A stretch of DNA of 64,000 nt from Pandoraea cepalis (GCF_902459665.1 NZ_CABPSL010000010.1:1-64000), one strand, 5' to 3'. Shown: positions 27,792 through 37,112, counted from the first letter of the stretch. Notes: generated from the sequence alone by a model not told the origin. Made by a program: numbers and translations.

Positions 27792-28924
27792 CGCGCGCTC
27801 CGCGGTGTCGAACCGCCCTCGGCCCATAGCGCTTCCCAACGCGCCGCAATGGCATCCGCGCCGAAGTCCCGCGCATGCGCGTAGCCCGCCAGGCCAAGTC
27901 TGCGTCGCAGGGAGGCGTCGCCGATCAGCCGTTTGAGCCCGCCAGCCAACCCCTCGATATCGCCGTCGTCGATGATCAGACTGTCGACCTCGTCATGCAA
28001 CAGCGCGCGGGGCCCGGCATCGGCAGCGTAGGCCACGATGGGCACCGCATACGCCTTGGCTTCAATTAACACGAGTCCGAAACTTTCACGTCGCGACGGG
28101 AGACAGTAGATCGCCGCCCGCGCATAGTGCTGCGCGATGTCGGCCACGGCGGGCAGCACCTGCACGCTGTCGCCGACCCCGGTGTCGCGCGCTTGCGCGA
28201 GCAGCGCGTCGCGCAGCGGGCCATCGCCCACGATACGCACCTGCCAGCCAGGGGCGTCGCGGGCGATACGCGCCCAAGCGTCGATCAGGCGGTCGAAGCC
28301 CTTCTCCGGAACCAGGCGCCCGACGGCGACAATGCCGCCCTCGCTGCTGGGCTCGGGAGGCGCGTCCGGGATCGCAAGGCCCAGCGGATTGGGAAGCGTG
28401 ACGAACTGCGCCCGGGCGTGGGGATGATGCGTTCGCCACGCGTCGCGGTCGGCGTCAGTGAGCACGACCACGGCGTCGTACCGACGTGCCGCCAGCGCAC
28501 GCGCCCATCGGCGGGCGCGTCGGCCGAGGTCGCTGGCGTAGGTGCTGTGCTCCCAGGCGATGCGTTGCAGCGGCAGTCCGATCGTGGCGGGCACGGTGTA
28601 GAGCGCGAGCATCGGGTCGACGTCGATCAGCACATCGATGGCGTGCTCGCGCACATAGCGCCGCACTTGCCGAACGATGGACACGTAGTGATGCTTGAAC
28701 GCCAAGCGCTCGGCGAACATCGCGTGGTGCGCGACACCGGGCGCCAACGGGAAGACGGGCTTATGGCCCCACAACGACAGCACGTGCACGCGATGCCCGC
28801 GCGCCGCAAGCGCGTTCGCGAGCGTGGCCGTCGCGCGTTCGGCGCCGGCGAAGGCCGCGAGCGTACCCGTGAACAGGCAGAGGGTACGGCCGACGTGGTT
28901 GTTCGGGGAATGAGACAGCGTCAT
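27788..28924 (-). CDS. GT4-family glycosyltransferase
   Basis: A 378-residue GT-B enzyme. After MTLSHSPNNHVGRTLCLF, the donor loop GAERATATLANALAARGH, then IVAVGRLVPEKGFDRLI and the E-x7-E motif ESFGLVLIE identify GT4. It resembles the AmsD/galactosyltransferase-like branch, but the sugar is not known. Four bases separate it from the flippase stop and it overlaps the next gene by four bases, so these three genes are tightly coupled. A longer frame upstream is antisense-like and is rejected. Confidence 0.9.
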   Translation of the reverse strand: MTLSHSPNNHVGRTLCLFTGTLAAFAGAERATATLANALAARGHRVHVLSLWGHKPVFPLAPGVAHHAMFAERLAFKHHYVSIVRQVRRYVREHAIDVLIDVDPMLALYTVPATIGLPLQRIAWEHSTYASDLGRRARRWARALAARRYDAVVVLTDADRDAWRTHHPHARAQFVTLPNPLGLAIPDAPPEPSSEGGIVAVGRLVPEKGFDRLIDAWARIARDAPGWQVRIVGDGPLRDALLAQARDTGVGDSVQVLPAVADIAQHYARAAIYCLPSRRESFGLVLIEAKAYAVPIVAYAADAGPRALLHDEVDSLIIDDGDIEGLAGGLKRLIGDASLRRRLGLAGYAHARDFGADAIAARWEALWAEGGSTPRSAR

Positions 28925-28928
28925 CGCA

Positions 28929-30146
28929 TCAGTCTCGCCGGAGCAACCAGACACCGAGCACCAGCGCGGCCGCATACCCCGCGCCGTAGCCAAATGCGCC
29001 GGCGAGCGCTCCGAAATGCGGGGCCAGGCCGCGCACGACCGCAAAGGCCACCACGGCCGCACATAGCCACTTCGCGATGACCCAGCGTCCGGCGCCGCGA
29101 CGAATCAGCGTGAGGTTCAGGGCGGCGTCGGCGAACACCAGAATCCCCATGAGCGCCGAGACGCGAAGAATTTGCGCCGACTCCGCGAATCCGGCGCCAT
29201 AGATCAGGTGCACGATCCAGGGCGCCAGCAGCGCGATCGGCATCGCCAGGCAAGCGCCGGCGGCGACCATCAGCCACACCGCACGCACGGTATTGCGTCT
29301 CGCGGTGGCGTTGTCGAACGTCTGAAAGATCAGTTGCGGCGCCAGCGAATTCGCGATGATCGGCGCCACGAGCACGAAGTTTTCCGTGATCTGCATGGCG
29401 GCGGCATACGCGCCGAGTTCCGCGAGCGGGATGAGCGGCTTGAGCACAAGTTGGTCGATGCGCTTGAAGAGGATCATGAGCATCAGGCCGCCCCAGAACG
29501 TCATGCCGCTCGAGAGCAGGTCCACCAGCAACGTGCGCCGCCAGATCACAGGCGTCTTCGGCGAATGCTTGAAGTAATACCGAACCAGCAGCGCGGCGGC
29601 CACGACGGCCTCGACAGCGTAGACGACCGCGAACGCGGCAACGCCCGCGTGTGTCACGAACAGGAGCGCCACGAGGGCGAGTTTGACGCCGAGCCCGCAG
29701 AGGTTGGCCGCGACGCTCGGCCGGTTGAACGTGCGCGCCTGCAACCACGCGATGACAATGCCCGCAGGCTCGCGGAACCAGAGCGCCACGCCGAGCCAGA
29801 GGGCAACGGCGACCAGCTCGGACTCGGCAAACCCGATGACGTAGATGGCCAACGCCGCGTAGGCGACGGCCGCAGCGGCCAGGCGCAGCACGAAAGCATG
29901 GGCGATGACCGTGCGTTGCTCCGCCTCGGTCTTGCCGACCAGTCGCGGCACCACGACCTCGCTGCCGCACAACAGCGTGAGGGACGCGGCGAGGAACACC
30001 AGCGATTGCGCGTACTGAAACAGGCCGAACTGCGCGGCGCCGAGGCTGCGTGCCAGTAGGCCGGAGACGGCGATGCCACCGGCGATCTGCGCGCCGCGCT
30101 CGGTCAGCATCCAGAGGATGTTGCGAATGATGGTGCGATAGGGCAT
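28929..30146 (-). CDS. Wzx-like polysaccharide/oligosaccharide flippase
   Basis: A 405-residue MOP-superfamily membrane protein with about 12 helices. It begins MPYRTIIRNILWMLTERGAQIAGGI, the usual start of Wzx-type flippases, and has RSLGAAQFGLFQYAQSL after helix 1. It should move the undecaprenyl-linked glycan made by the following genes to the periplasmic face. It is the first gene of the leftward operon. No Wzy polymerase is seen next to it, so the product may be a single repeat unit, for example a donor for protein glycosylation, or the polymerase lies elsewhere. Confidence 0.87.
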   Translation of the reverse strand: MPYRTIIRNILWMLTERGAQIAGGIAVSGLLARSLGAAQFGLFQYAQSLVFLAASLTLLCGSEVVVPRLVGKTEAEQRTVIAHAFVLRLAAAAVAYAALAIYVIGFAESELVAVALWLGVALWFREPAGIVIAWLQARTFNRPSVAANLCGLGVKLALVALLFVTHAGVAAFAVVYAVEAVVAAALLVRYYFKHSPKTPVIWRRTLLVDLLSSGMTFWGGLMLMILFKRIDQLVLKPLIPLAELGAYAAAMQITENFVLVAPIIANSLAPQLIFQTFDNATARRNTVRAVWLMVAAGACLAMPIALLAPWIVHLIYGAGFAESAQILRVSALMGILVFADAALNLTLIRRGAGRWVIAKWLCAAVVAFAVVRGLAPHFGALAGAFGYGAGYAAALVLGVWLLRRD

Positions 30147-30186
30147 GTGGCGCTCGCGCGGCTCACTCGTTCTCAAGTCAAGATAA

Positions 30187-30211
30187 GCAAAACCGGCCTC
30201 GCAAGGCCGGT
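30187..30211 (-). terminator. terminator-like hairpin in the leader of the glycan operon
   Basis: ACCGGCCT / AGGCCGGT (30192-30199 and 30204-30211) with a CGCA loop is followed on the minus strand by TTTTGCTTATCTTG. It lies about 40 bases before the flippase start with no leftward gene upstream, so it is either an attenuator or marks an older boundary. Confidence 0.55.
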
Positions 30212-30504
30212 GCTGGGGGACGTCACACGCGTGTCACGATGCGCGGACACTGATTGTAGGCGATCGCTGACAAGGGTTTGGAGGGAAATGCCGCAGTGCG
30301 GCGAAGTCCCGTATAATTTTAGCGTAATGCAGCCGATCCCGGCCGGTCTTCCTGCCGGGATTTCGCGTTTGCTGCGCGCTCGGCGCTGGCTTTCCGGCCG
30401 ACGCCCCTCGACATTTCCGTTACGTATGGGTTCGCCCAGGCGATACGCCCGGCCCCTCGCGTCGGATGACGACTTTTTCCCTCGTTTCCGAGAGATCCTC
30501 CCCC
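30212..30504. other. divergent intergenic region between the glycan operon and the phosphomannomutase gene
   Basis: Together with 30147-30211 this is a 358-bp gene-free stretch. It holds a TATAAT hexamer on the plus strand (30312-30317) without a good -35 box, a 10-bp palindrome ACACGCGTGT (30225-30234), and the leader hairpin annotated separately. Promoters for both directions should lie here. Confidence 0.4.
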
Positions 30505-31902
30505 ATGACGCAAACCACGCAAGTTTCACCTGCGATTTTCAAGGCATACGACATCCGCGGTATCGTCGGCAAGACCCTGGATGCCAACGTCGCGCACCTG
30601 ATCGGACGCGCGTTCGGCACGGCGGTGCGTCGCGAAGGCGGCAACGCGGTCGTGGTCGGTCGCGACGGCCGTCTGTCCGGACCCGAACTGGTCGGCGCGC
30701 TCTCCGACGGCCTGCGCGCCGCCGGTGTCGATGTGGTCGATATCGGCGTCGTTGTTACGCCGATGGTGTATTTCGCGACGAACGTCACACTGCATGGCCG
30801 CATCGTCGACTCCGGCATCATGGTCACGGGTAGCCACAACCCGCCCGACTACAACGGTTTCAAGATGGTCTTGCGCGGTCGGGCGATCTACGGCGATGCC
30901 ATTCAGGGCCTCGCCACGCTGATCGGCCAGCAGGACTTCGAGACGGGGCAGGGCACGTACACGGCCGACGAGATCGGTGAATCGTATCGCGCGCGCATCG
31001 CGGGCGACGTGCATCTGGCGCGGCCGATGAAGATCGCCGTGGACTGCGGCAACGGTGTGGCGGGCGCGTACGCTCCGGCGCTGTTCCAGATGCTCGGCTG
31101 CGATGTCATCGAGCTGTTCTGCGAGGTCGACGGCACGTTCCCGAACCATCACCCGGATCCCGCCCATCCGGAGAACCTCCAGGATCTGATCCGCACGCTG
31201 CAGACGACCGATGCCGAGATCGGCCTCGCGTTCGACGGCGACGGCGACCGTCTCGGCGTAGTCACCAAGGACGGTCAGATCATCTATCCGGATCGCCAGT
31301 TGATGCTCTTCGCCGCCGAGGTGCTGAGCCGCCATCCGGGCGAGAAGATCATCTACGACGTGAAGTGCACCCGCAACCTCGCGGATTGGGTGCAAAAGCA
31401 CGGCGGCGAGCCGCTGATGTGGAAGACGGGGCACTCGCTGGTCAAGGCCAAGCTCAAGGAAACGGGCGCACCGCTCGCGGGCGAGATGAGCGGCCACGTG
31501 TTCTTCAAGGACCGCTGGTACGGTTTCGACGACGGCCTGTACACGGGCGCGCGTCTGCTCGAAATCCTGTCGAAGGCAGCCGATCCGAGCGCGGTGCTCA
31601 ATGCGCTGCCCAACTCGATTTCGACGCCCGAGCTGCAGATCCCGCTGGCCGAAGGCGAGAACTTCGCGTTGATCGACAAGCTGCGCGAGACCGCGAAGTT
31701 CGACGGGGCGCGGGACATCGTCAAGATCGACGGCGTGCGTGTCGAATATGCGGATGGTTTCGGTCTGGCCCGTTCGTCGAACACCACGCCGGTCGTCGTG
31801 CTGCGCTTCGAGGCCGACAGCGATGCGGCCATCGCGCGCATTCAAGACGACTTCCGCCGCGCCATCCTGGCCGTGAAACCCGACGCCAAGCTGCCGTTCT
31901 GA
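30505..31902 (+). CDS. phosphomannomutase/phosphoglucomutase (AlgC/ManB type)
   Basis: A 465-residue alpha-D-phosphohexomutase that interconverts mannose- or glucose-6-P and -1-P for GDP-mannose and UDP-glucose supply. Domain markers in order: FKAYDIRGIVGKTL (domain 1), the phosphoserine loop GIMVTGSHNPPDYNG, the Mg-binding loop FDGDGDRLG, the sugar-specificity loop GEMSGHVFF, and the C-terminal VEYADGFGLARSSNT phosphate-binding loop. The GEMSGHVFF loop and overall length match AlgC. It leads a rightward block of LPS genes and supplies precursors to both neighbouring glycan sets. Confidence 0.95.
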   Translation: MTQTTQVSPAIFKAYDIRGIVGKTLDANVAHLIGRAFGTAVRREGGNAVVVGRDGRLSGPELVGALSDGLRAAGVDVVDIGVVVTPMVYFATNVTLHGRIVDSGIMVTGSHNPPDYNGFKMVLRGRAIYGDAIQGLATLIGQQDFETGQGTYTADEIGESYRARIAGDVHLARPMKIAVDCGNGVAGAYAPALFQMLGCDVIELFCEVDGTFPNHHPDPAHPENLQDLIRTLQTTDAEIGLAFDGDGDRLGVVTKDGQIIYPDRQLMLFAAEVLSRHPGEKIIYDVKCTRNLADWVQKHGGEPLMWKTGHSLVKAKLKETGAPLAGEMSGHVFFKDRWYGFDDGLYTGARLLEILSKAADPSAVLNALPNSISTPELQIPLAEGENFALIDKLRETAKFDGARDIVKIDGVRVEYADGFGLARSSNTTPVVVLRFEADSDAAIARIQDDFRRAILAVKPDAKLPF

Positions 31903-32097
31903 GGCGAGGCCTGGGGGTCCCAGCGCCGGGCAACCGGCGCGGGACGTCTTAAGGGATGCCGGATGGGCGTCGAGGGGACGCCATAAGATACGCCGTAAGG
32001 GGACCGCTGCAAGAACGGCGCAATCAACGCTGTTCGGCGGGCCGGGTCGGGGTAAAATCGCGGTTTTGCTCACGAGGCCCGGCCGAACCGCCGGGGC

Positions 32098-33123
32098 GTG
32101 CGGTTGCAGGTTCTGATCGTCAAAGTCTCGTCGCTCGGCGACGTCGTCCATAACATGCCCGTGGTGCAGGACATTTTGCTCCACCATCCCGACGCCCAGA
32201 TCGACTGGGTGGTGGAAGAGGGCTTCGTCGACCTCGTCAAGCTCGTGCGCGGGGTGCGCCGGGTCATTCCTTTCGCGTTGCGCCGCTGGCGCAAGCAGCC
32301 GCTCGCCGCACGCACGTGGCAGGAGATCGGCGCCTTTCGCCGCGCCTTGCGCGAAACCCCTTACGACTACGTGATCGACACGCAGGGTCTGATCAAGACT
32401 GGCTGGATCGCACGCACGGCGCGCGGCGCCGTGTGGGGGTTGGGCAACCGGACCGAAGGGGCCAGCTACGAGTGGCCGGTGCGTTACCTCTACCGGCATA
32501 CCGTGCGCATCGAGCCGCACACGCACGTGGTTACGCGCTCGCGGCTGCTGGTGGCCGAAGCGATGGGGTTCAAGGTAACCGACGAGATCGACTTCGGCAT
32601 TGCCACCGAGCGCGCCGACCACAGCCAGTGTCCGGACTATCCGTATGCGGTGTTCGTGCACGCCACGTCGCGCGACGACAAAACATGGCCGGAAGACGAC
32701 TGGATTGCGCTGGGTCGCGATCTGGCGTCGCAAGGGTTGCGGATCGTATTGCCGTGGGGCAGTGCGGCGGAGCGCGAGGTCTCGCTGCGACTGGCCACCG
32801 CGCTGGGTGACGACGCCTGGGTGCCGCCGAAGATGAATCTGTCGCAGGTCGTTGGCCTCATCGATCGCGGCGCGATCACCGTTGGCGTGGATACGGGGCT
32901 GGTGCATATTGCCGCAGCACTGAACCGTCCCACCATCGAGTTATACAATTTCAGCACCGCGTGGCGCACCGGCGGATTCTGGTCGCCGCGCATTGTCAAT
33001 CTTGGCGACGCCGCGCACAAGCCAACGCTCGCGCAAGTCCGCGACGCCGTGCGCCAGCTCGCACCGTCGCTGCGGCCTGTGCCGAGCGGCGACGGCGCGC
33101 CCCGGGAGGACCGAAGCGCATGA
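32098..33123 (+). CDS. waaC: lipopolysaccharide heptosyltransferase I
   Basis: A 341-residue GT9 enzyme that adds the first L,D-heptose to Kdo of lipid A. It starts at GTG with RLQVLIVKVSSLGDVVHNMPVVQD; a TTG two codons later is an alternative. GVDTGLVHIAAALNRPTIELY is the ADP-heptose-binding motif. FVHATSRDDKTWPEDDW is the usual central block. A TAAAAT hexamer at 32053-32058 could be its -10. Its stop overlaps the start of the next gene by four bases. Confidence 0.95.
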   Translation: MRLQVLIVKVSSLGDVVHNMPVVQDILLHHPDAQIDWVVEEGFVDLVKLVRGVRRVIPFALRRWRKQPLAARTWQEIGAFRRALRETPYDYVIDTQGLIKTGWIARTARGAVWGLGNRTEGASYEWPVRYLYRHTVRIEPHTHVVTRSRLLVAEAMGFKVTDEIDFGIATERADHSQCPDYPYAVFVHATSRDDKTWPEDDWIALGRDLASQGLRIVLPWGSAAEREVSLRLATALGDDAWVPPKMNLSQVVGLIDRGAITVGVDTGLVHIAAALNRPTIELYNFSTAWRTGGFWSPRIVNLGDAAHKPTLAQVRDAVRQLAPSLRPVPSGDGAPREDRSA

Positions 33124-34016
33124 GCCAAATGAATGAAAGCGGCCAGATCGTTACCGTGGAATCCGGCGACTGGCAGGCAGGGCAACTGTCGGTGCCGCGC
33201 GAGACGCTGGTGGCCGATGTCGAGGCCGGCAAGGTGCTGTATTTCCCGCACCTGGCCTTCGCGATCGATGCCGCGGAGCAGCGCCTGCTCGATCCGGCCA
33301 TTGCCGATCCGAAGCGCAAGAACATCAGCCTCGATCCCAAGTCCGACGTGCTGGTCGGTGTGGCCGCCGACGACAGCACGCAGCGCGCCGTCCATGCGCT
33401 GGTCAAGCGTTACTACACGCAGGCGTGCAGCCTGATCGACGGTCTGTTGCCCGAGTATCGCGGCAAGTTGCGCGCGGCGCCCACGAGTCTGCGTCTGCAT
33501 CGGGTTGAAACGCGCCAGACGTCGTGGCGCAAGGACGACAGCCGACTGCACGTCGACGCCTTTCCGTCGCGCCCGAACTACGGCGAGCGCATTCTGCGCG
33601 TGTTCACCAACGTCAACCCGGCAGGGCAGCCGCGCGTCTGGCGTGTGGGCGAGCCGTTCGAAACGGTGGCCAAACGCTTCCTGCCGAAAGTGCCTACCCA
33701 ATGGCCGGGCTCCGCGTGGCTGCAGAACGCGGTAGGCATCACCAAGCGTGAACGCAGCGGCTACGACCACATCATGCTGCATCTGCACGACGGCATGAAA
33801 GCCGACATGGACTACCAGCGCGACGCGGAACAGCAGACCATGCCGTTCCCGCCGGGCAGTGTGTGGATCTGCTTCTCGGACCAGACGTCGCATGCGGTGA
33901 TGTCGGGCCAGTTCATGATGGAGCAGACCTTCTTCCTTCCCGCCGAAGCGATGGTGCACCCCGAGTGCTCGCCGCTGGCGGTTTTGCAACGTCTCACGCA
34001 TCGGGCGCTCATCTGA
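33120..34016 (+). CDS. kdoO: Kdo 3-hydroxylase KdoO (Fe(II)/2-oxoglutarate-dependent)
   Basis: A 298-residue protein resembling the Kdo-hydroxylase family (KdoO), which converts Kdo of the LPS inner core to Ko using O2, Fe(II) and 2-oxoglutarate. The iron-binding H-x-D is His144/Asp146 in SRLHVDAFPSRPNYG, with a distal His258 in SDQTSHAVMSGQ. It is coupled to waaC by a 4-bp overlap and waaA begins at the very next base after its stop, so the three form one translational unit for the Kdo/heptose region. Ko is known from Burkholderia and Yersinia LPS. Confidence 0.88.
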   Translation: MSQMNESGQIVTVESGDWQAGQLSVPRETLVADVEAGKVLYFPHLAFAIDAAEQRLLDPAIADPKRKNISLDPKSDVLVGVAADDSTQRAVHALVKRYYTQACSLIDGLLPEYRGKLRAAPTSLRLHRVETRQTSWRKDDSRLHVDAFPSRPNYGERILRVFTNVNPAGQPRVWRVGEPFETVAKRFLPKVPTQWPGSAWLQNAVGITKRERSGYDHIMLHLHDGMKADMDYQRDAEQQTMPFPPGSVWICFSDQTSHAVMSGQFMMEQTFFLPAEAMVHPECSPLAVLQRLTHRALI

Positions 34017-35327
34017 ATGTTGCTGCGTCTCGTCTATCGCGCGCTCTGGTGGATCGTCGCGCCGCTGGCCGTGGTGCGGCTATGGTGGCGCGGCCGCTTC
34101 GAGCCCGGATACCGTCGTCACATCGGCGAACGCTTCGGGTTTTACGACGCGCCGCCCTACACCGGTCGCCCGCTGATCTGGGTACACGCCGTCTCCGTTG
34201 GCGAGACGCGCGCCGCGCAGCCGCTCATCGATGCGCTGCTCGAGCGCTATCCGTCGCACGGCATCGTGCTCACGCATATGACGCCCACCGGACGCGCGAC
34301 CGGGGAGACGCTGTTCGGCGATCGCGTGCTGCGCTGCTATCTGCCGTACGACATGGTCGGGCCGATCCAGCGTTTCCTGAAGCAATGGCGGCCGAGTGTC
34401 GGCGTGGTCATGGAGACGGAAGTCTGGCCGAATCTGATCTTCACGTGCCGCGAGCGCGGCGTGCCGCTGGTGCTGACCAACGCGCGGATGTCGGCGCGCT
34501 CGTTCCGGCGTGCAGCACGCTTCGGCGATGCGGCCAAGCCTGTCTTCGGCGGATTCAGCCGCGTGTTTGCGCAGAGCGATGCCGATGCCGAACGTTTGCG
34601 CATGCTGGGCGCGAACGACGTCGACGTGATGGGCAACCTCAAGTTCGACATGACGCCACCGCCCGCGCAGCTTGCGCTGGGGGCGCGCTGGCGCGAGCGT
34701 TTCGGCGAGCGCAAGGTCTGGCTGGCCGCGAGTACGCGTGACGGCGAGGAGTCGCTGGTGCTTCAGGCGCGCGCCATGTTGGCGGCGTCCTCGGAGGTGG
34801 GGCGGCGTTCGTTGCTGGTGCTCGTGCCGCGACATCCACAGCGCTTCGACGAGGTGGCCGAGATGCTGGATCGAGTGCGAATTCACTACTTTCGTCGCAG
34901 CACATGGGCTGACGACGACACGCCGCTGCCCGCGGATGTCGATGTGGTTCTCGGCGATTCGATGGGGGAGATGGCCGCGTATTTCTCGGCGGCGGACGTC
35001 GCGTTCATTGGCGGCAGCCTGCTGCCGCTGGGCGGTCAAAACCTGATCGAAGCCTGTGCGGCGGGCACGCCGGTCGTCTTCGGTCCGCACATGTTCAATT
35101 TCACGCAGGCCAGCGAGAACGCATTGACGGCGGGCGCCGCGCGACGGGTGAGCGACGCCGGTGACCTTGCGACGGCACTGGCCGAGTTGCTGGTCGACGA
35201 CGACCGGCGGCTCGCGATGCGCACGGCCGCCATGTTGTTCGCGAAACAGCATCAGGGCGCGACCGCGCGTACCGTCGACGCGCTGGGGCGTTGGCTCGAC
35301 GCGGGCCTTGCCGTCCCGCAGGACTGA
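34017..35327 (+). CDS. waaA: Kdo transferase WaaA
   Basis: A 436-residue GT30 enzyme, anchored by an N-terminal hydrophobic helix (about 5-22), that transfers Kdo from CMP-Kdo to lipid IVA. RPLIWVHAVSVGETRAAQPLI carries the catalytic Glu, and METEVWPNLI, PRHPQRFDEV and GGSLLPLGGQNLIEACAAGTP are the other family blocks. Its ATG abuts the kdoO stop (TGAATG). Length is typical. Confidence 0.96.
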   Translation: MLLRLVYRALWWIVAPLAVVRLWWRGRFEPGYRRHIGERFGFYDAPPYTGRPLIWVHAVSVGETRAAQPLIDALLERYPSHGIVLTHMTPTGRATGETLFGDRVLRCYLPYDMVGPIQRFLKQWRPSVGVVMETEVWPNLIFTCRERGVPLVLTNARMSARSFRRAARFGDAAKPVFGGFSRVFAQSDADAERLRMLGANDVDVMGNLKFDMTPPPAQLALGARWRERFGERKVWLAASTRDGEESLVLQARAMLAASSEVGRRSLLVLVPRHPQRFDEVAEMLDRVRIHYFRRSTWADDDTPLPADVDVVLGDSMGEMAAYFSAADVAFIGGSLLPLGGQNLIEACAAGTPVVFGPHMFNFTQASENALTAGAARRVSDAGDLATALAELLVDDDRRLAMRTAAMLFAKQHQGATARTVDALGRWLDAGLAVPQD

Positions 35328-35339
35328 CGTCGCGCAGGT

Positions 35340-35663
35340 TCAGTAGGTCGGCATCGACGGGTCGACCTGGCGAGCCCAGGCATCGATTCCGCCGTCCAGA
35401 TTGAACAGTTGGGTAAAGCCTTGTTGTTCCAGGAACATCGCGGCGCGAGCGCTGCGCATGCCGTGATGGCAGATGCACACGATCGGCGCTTCGGCGTCGA
35501 GTTCCGTCAGGCGGGCGGGCACGTCGCCAAGCGGTACGTTCCGGCTCTCGGCGATGCGGCAGGTCTGCACCTCCCAATCTTCACGCACGTCGAGCAGCGT
35601 GGGTTGGCCGCGCTCCCCGTCAGCGAGCCACTGGGCCAATTGCGCCGGTGTAATGTTTTGCAT
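35340..35663 (-). CDS. single-domain rhodanese-like sulfurtransferase
   Basis: A 107-residue GlpE-like rhodanese domain. LLDVREDWEVQTCRIAES and the active-site loop CICHHGMRSARAAMFL, whose second Cys in C-H-H-G-M-R is the persulfide carrier, are intact. It probably moves sulfane sulfur in the cytoplasm. It is 33 bases downstream of pcm and converges with waaA across only 12 bases. In relatives I recall a tolC gene near this pair; none is here. Confidence 0.9.
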   Translation of the reverse strand: MQNITPAQLAQWLADGERGQPTLLDVREDWEVQTCRIAESRNVPLGDVPARLTELDAEAPIVCICHHGMRSARAAMFLEQQGFTQLFNLDGGIDAWARQVDPSMPTY

Positions 35664-35696
35664 GATGGTCGTGTGTCGTTTGGGTCGCGACCCGGC

Positions 35697-36365
35697 TCAG
35701 AACTTGAAGCTCGACGGCTTCGTCGCGACCAGATAGGCCACTTGCGTCTCGAACAGGTTTTCGCGGCGGTATTCGGTCTCGGACACGCGCGTGATGAGCA
35801 CGGCTTCCATGACCGGGCTACCCCCGATGAACGCTGCCAGACGGCCGCCCACCTTGAGTTGATCGAGGAACGCCTGCGGCAGCTCGACCAGCGCGCCCGA
35901 AATGGCGATCACGTCGTAGGGCGCGGCGGCGCTCCAGCCTTGCGCGCCGTCGGCGTTGACGACTTCCACGTTGGTCACGCCATTGGCGCGCAGCGTCTGC
36001 TGGGCCGTCTGGGCGAGATTGGCGTCGAACTCGAGGCTCGTCACGTGGTGCGCATTGTAGGCCAGCAGCGCGGCCATATAGCCCGACCCCGTGCCGATTT
36101 CGAGCACGTTCTCATGCTTCTTCGGCGCGAGCGCTTGCAGAATGCGCGCTTCCACACGCGGAAACATCATGTGCTGGCTCTTGTCGGCAATCGCTGCGCC
36201 CGGCAGCGGCAGTTCGACGTCGGTGAACGCGAGTGCGCGCTGGGCCGTCGGCACGAATTCCTCGCGCTTGACGAGCTTGAGCAGATTGAGCACTTCTTGG
36301 TCGAGCACATCCCAAGGACGGATCTGCTGCTCGATCATGTTAAAGCGGGCCTGTTCGTAATTCAT
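35697..36365 (-). CDS. pcm: protein-L-isoaspartate O-methyltransferase family protein
   Basis: A 222-residue SAM-dependent methyltransferase starting MNYEQARFNMIEQQIRPWDV. The SAM-binding motif I is VLEIGTGSGYMAALLAY, followed by VTSLEFDANLA and the segment PYDVIAISGALVELP. This short branch is common in Burkholderiales and may repair isoaspartyl residues, though the classical Pcm substrate loop is less conserved here, so another methyl acceptor is possible. It is transcribed leftward with the rhodanese. Confidence 0.87.
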   Translation of the reverse strand: MNYEQARFNMIEQQIRPWDVLDQEVLNLLKLVKREEFVPTAQRALAFTDVELPLPGAAIADKSQHMMFPRVEARILQALAPKKHENVLEIGTGSGYMAALLAYNAHHVTSLEFDANLAQTAQQTLRANGVTNVEVVNADGAQGWSAAAPYDVIAISGALVELPQAFLDQLKVGGRLAAFIGGSPVMEAVLITRVSETEYRRENLFETQVAYLVATKPSSFKF

Positions 36366-36425
36366 TTCGATTACCGTGGGTAGTAGGCAAACACAACCCG
36401 GCATTTTACCAGTTCCGGGCGGTAG

Positions 36426-37112
36426 TCATGTGACTGCGTGAACTTTTGTCGCCGCGGCGTCGTCAGCCGCCCTGGCCACGCGATGCAGATAGGCGCCGCA
36501 CATCGTCGCCATCTGATCGGCGATCTGGCTGGCGAGCGTTGCATAACAGGTACCTGCGGGCGCGCGATTCTCAAGAATCGCCTTGATGGGCCCGGTCATC
36601 GAGTTCAGGAACATGAACGCGACGGTCTCGGGATCGTCGAAATGCGCGTTTCGCGCTGTTTTCAGCATAGCGACGACGGCCACGTGCATGCGCGTGGACG
36701 CCCCCGCAAACACTTCCCGCCCATCGAGATCTTCCGAGAGCCGGTACAGCGCCTGGGCTTCTTCGATGTCCGTCATCTTCGCGCCGACATACGCCTTGGC
36801 GAGCGTCTGCGCCATCGTTTCCAGCGGCTGGGCGTGCGAGGCCAGACAGGTCGCCTCCACCGTCTCGACGATCCGGTCGATGTGCCGCCCGAGCACCGCA
36901 TAGAGCAGCACCTGTTTATTCTGGAAATACTGGTACAGCGTGCCCACCGACACGCCCGCCCGTTCGGCCACACGCGTCGTGGTCAATTGACGCCCGCCAT
37001 CGAGCAGCAAAACCTGAAGCGCCGCTTCGAAAATGGCGTCGATGGTGACCCGCGAACGCGCCTGCTGCGGCGTCTTACGGGGCGTTGCGGGGCCTCGGCT
37101 GTCAGGTTTCAT
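36426..37112 (-). CDS. TetR/AcrR-family transcriptional regulator
   Basis: A 228-residue regulator. The N-terminal helix-turn-helix is at about 20-65 (ARSRVTIDAIFEAALQVLL, TTTRVAERAGVSVGTLYQYFQNKQVLL); the C-terminal half is the variable ligand and dimer domain. It is divergent from the SDR gene across 98 bases and probably controls it, as TetR genes usually repress the divergent neighbour. No clear operator dyad is visible in the gap. Confidence 0.92.
   Translation of the reverse strand: MKPDSRGPATPRKTPQQARSRVTIDAIFEAALQVLLLDGGRQLTTTRVAERAGVSVGTLYQYFQNKQVLLYAVLGRHIDRIVETVEATCLASHAQPLETMAQTLAKAYVGAKMTDIEEAQALYRLSEDLDGREVFAGASTRMHVAVVAMLKTARNAHFDDPETVAFMFLNSMTGPIKAILENRAPAGTCYATLASQIADQMATMCGAYLHRVARAADDAAATKVHAVT

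Noticed and set aside
30526-32907. A 793-codon open frame on the minus strand
   Set aside because: It is antisense to the phosphomutase and waaC genes, has the His/Arg-rich composition of a GC-rich shadow frame, and shows no domain.
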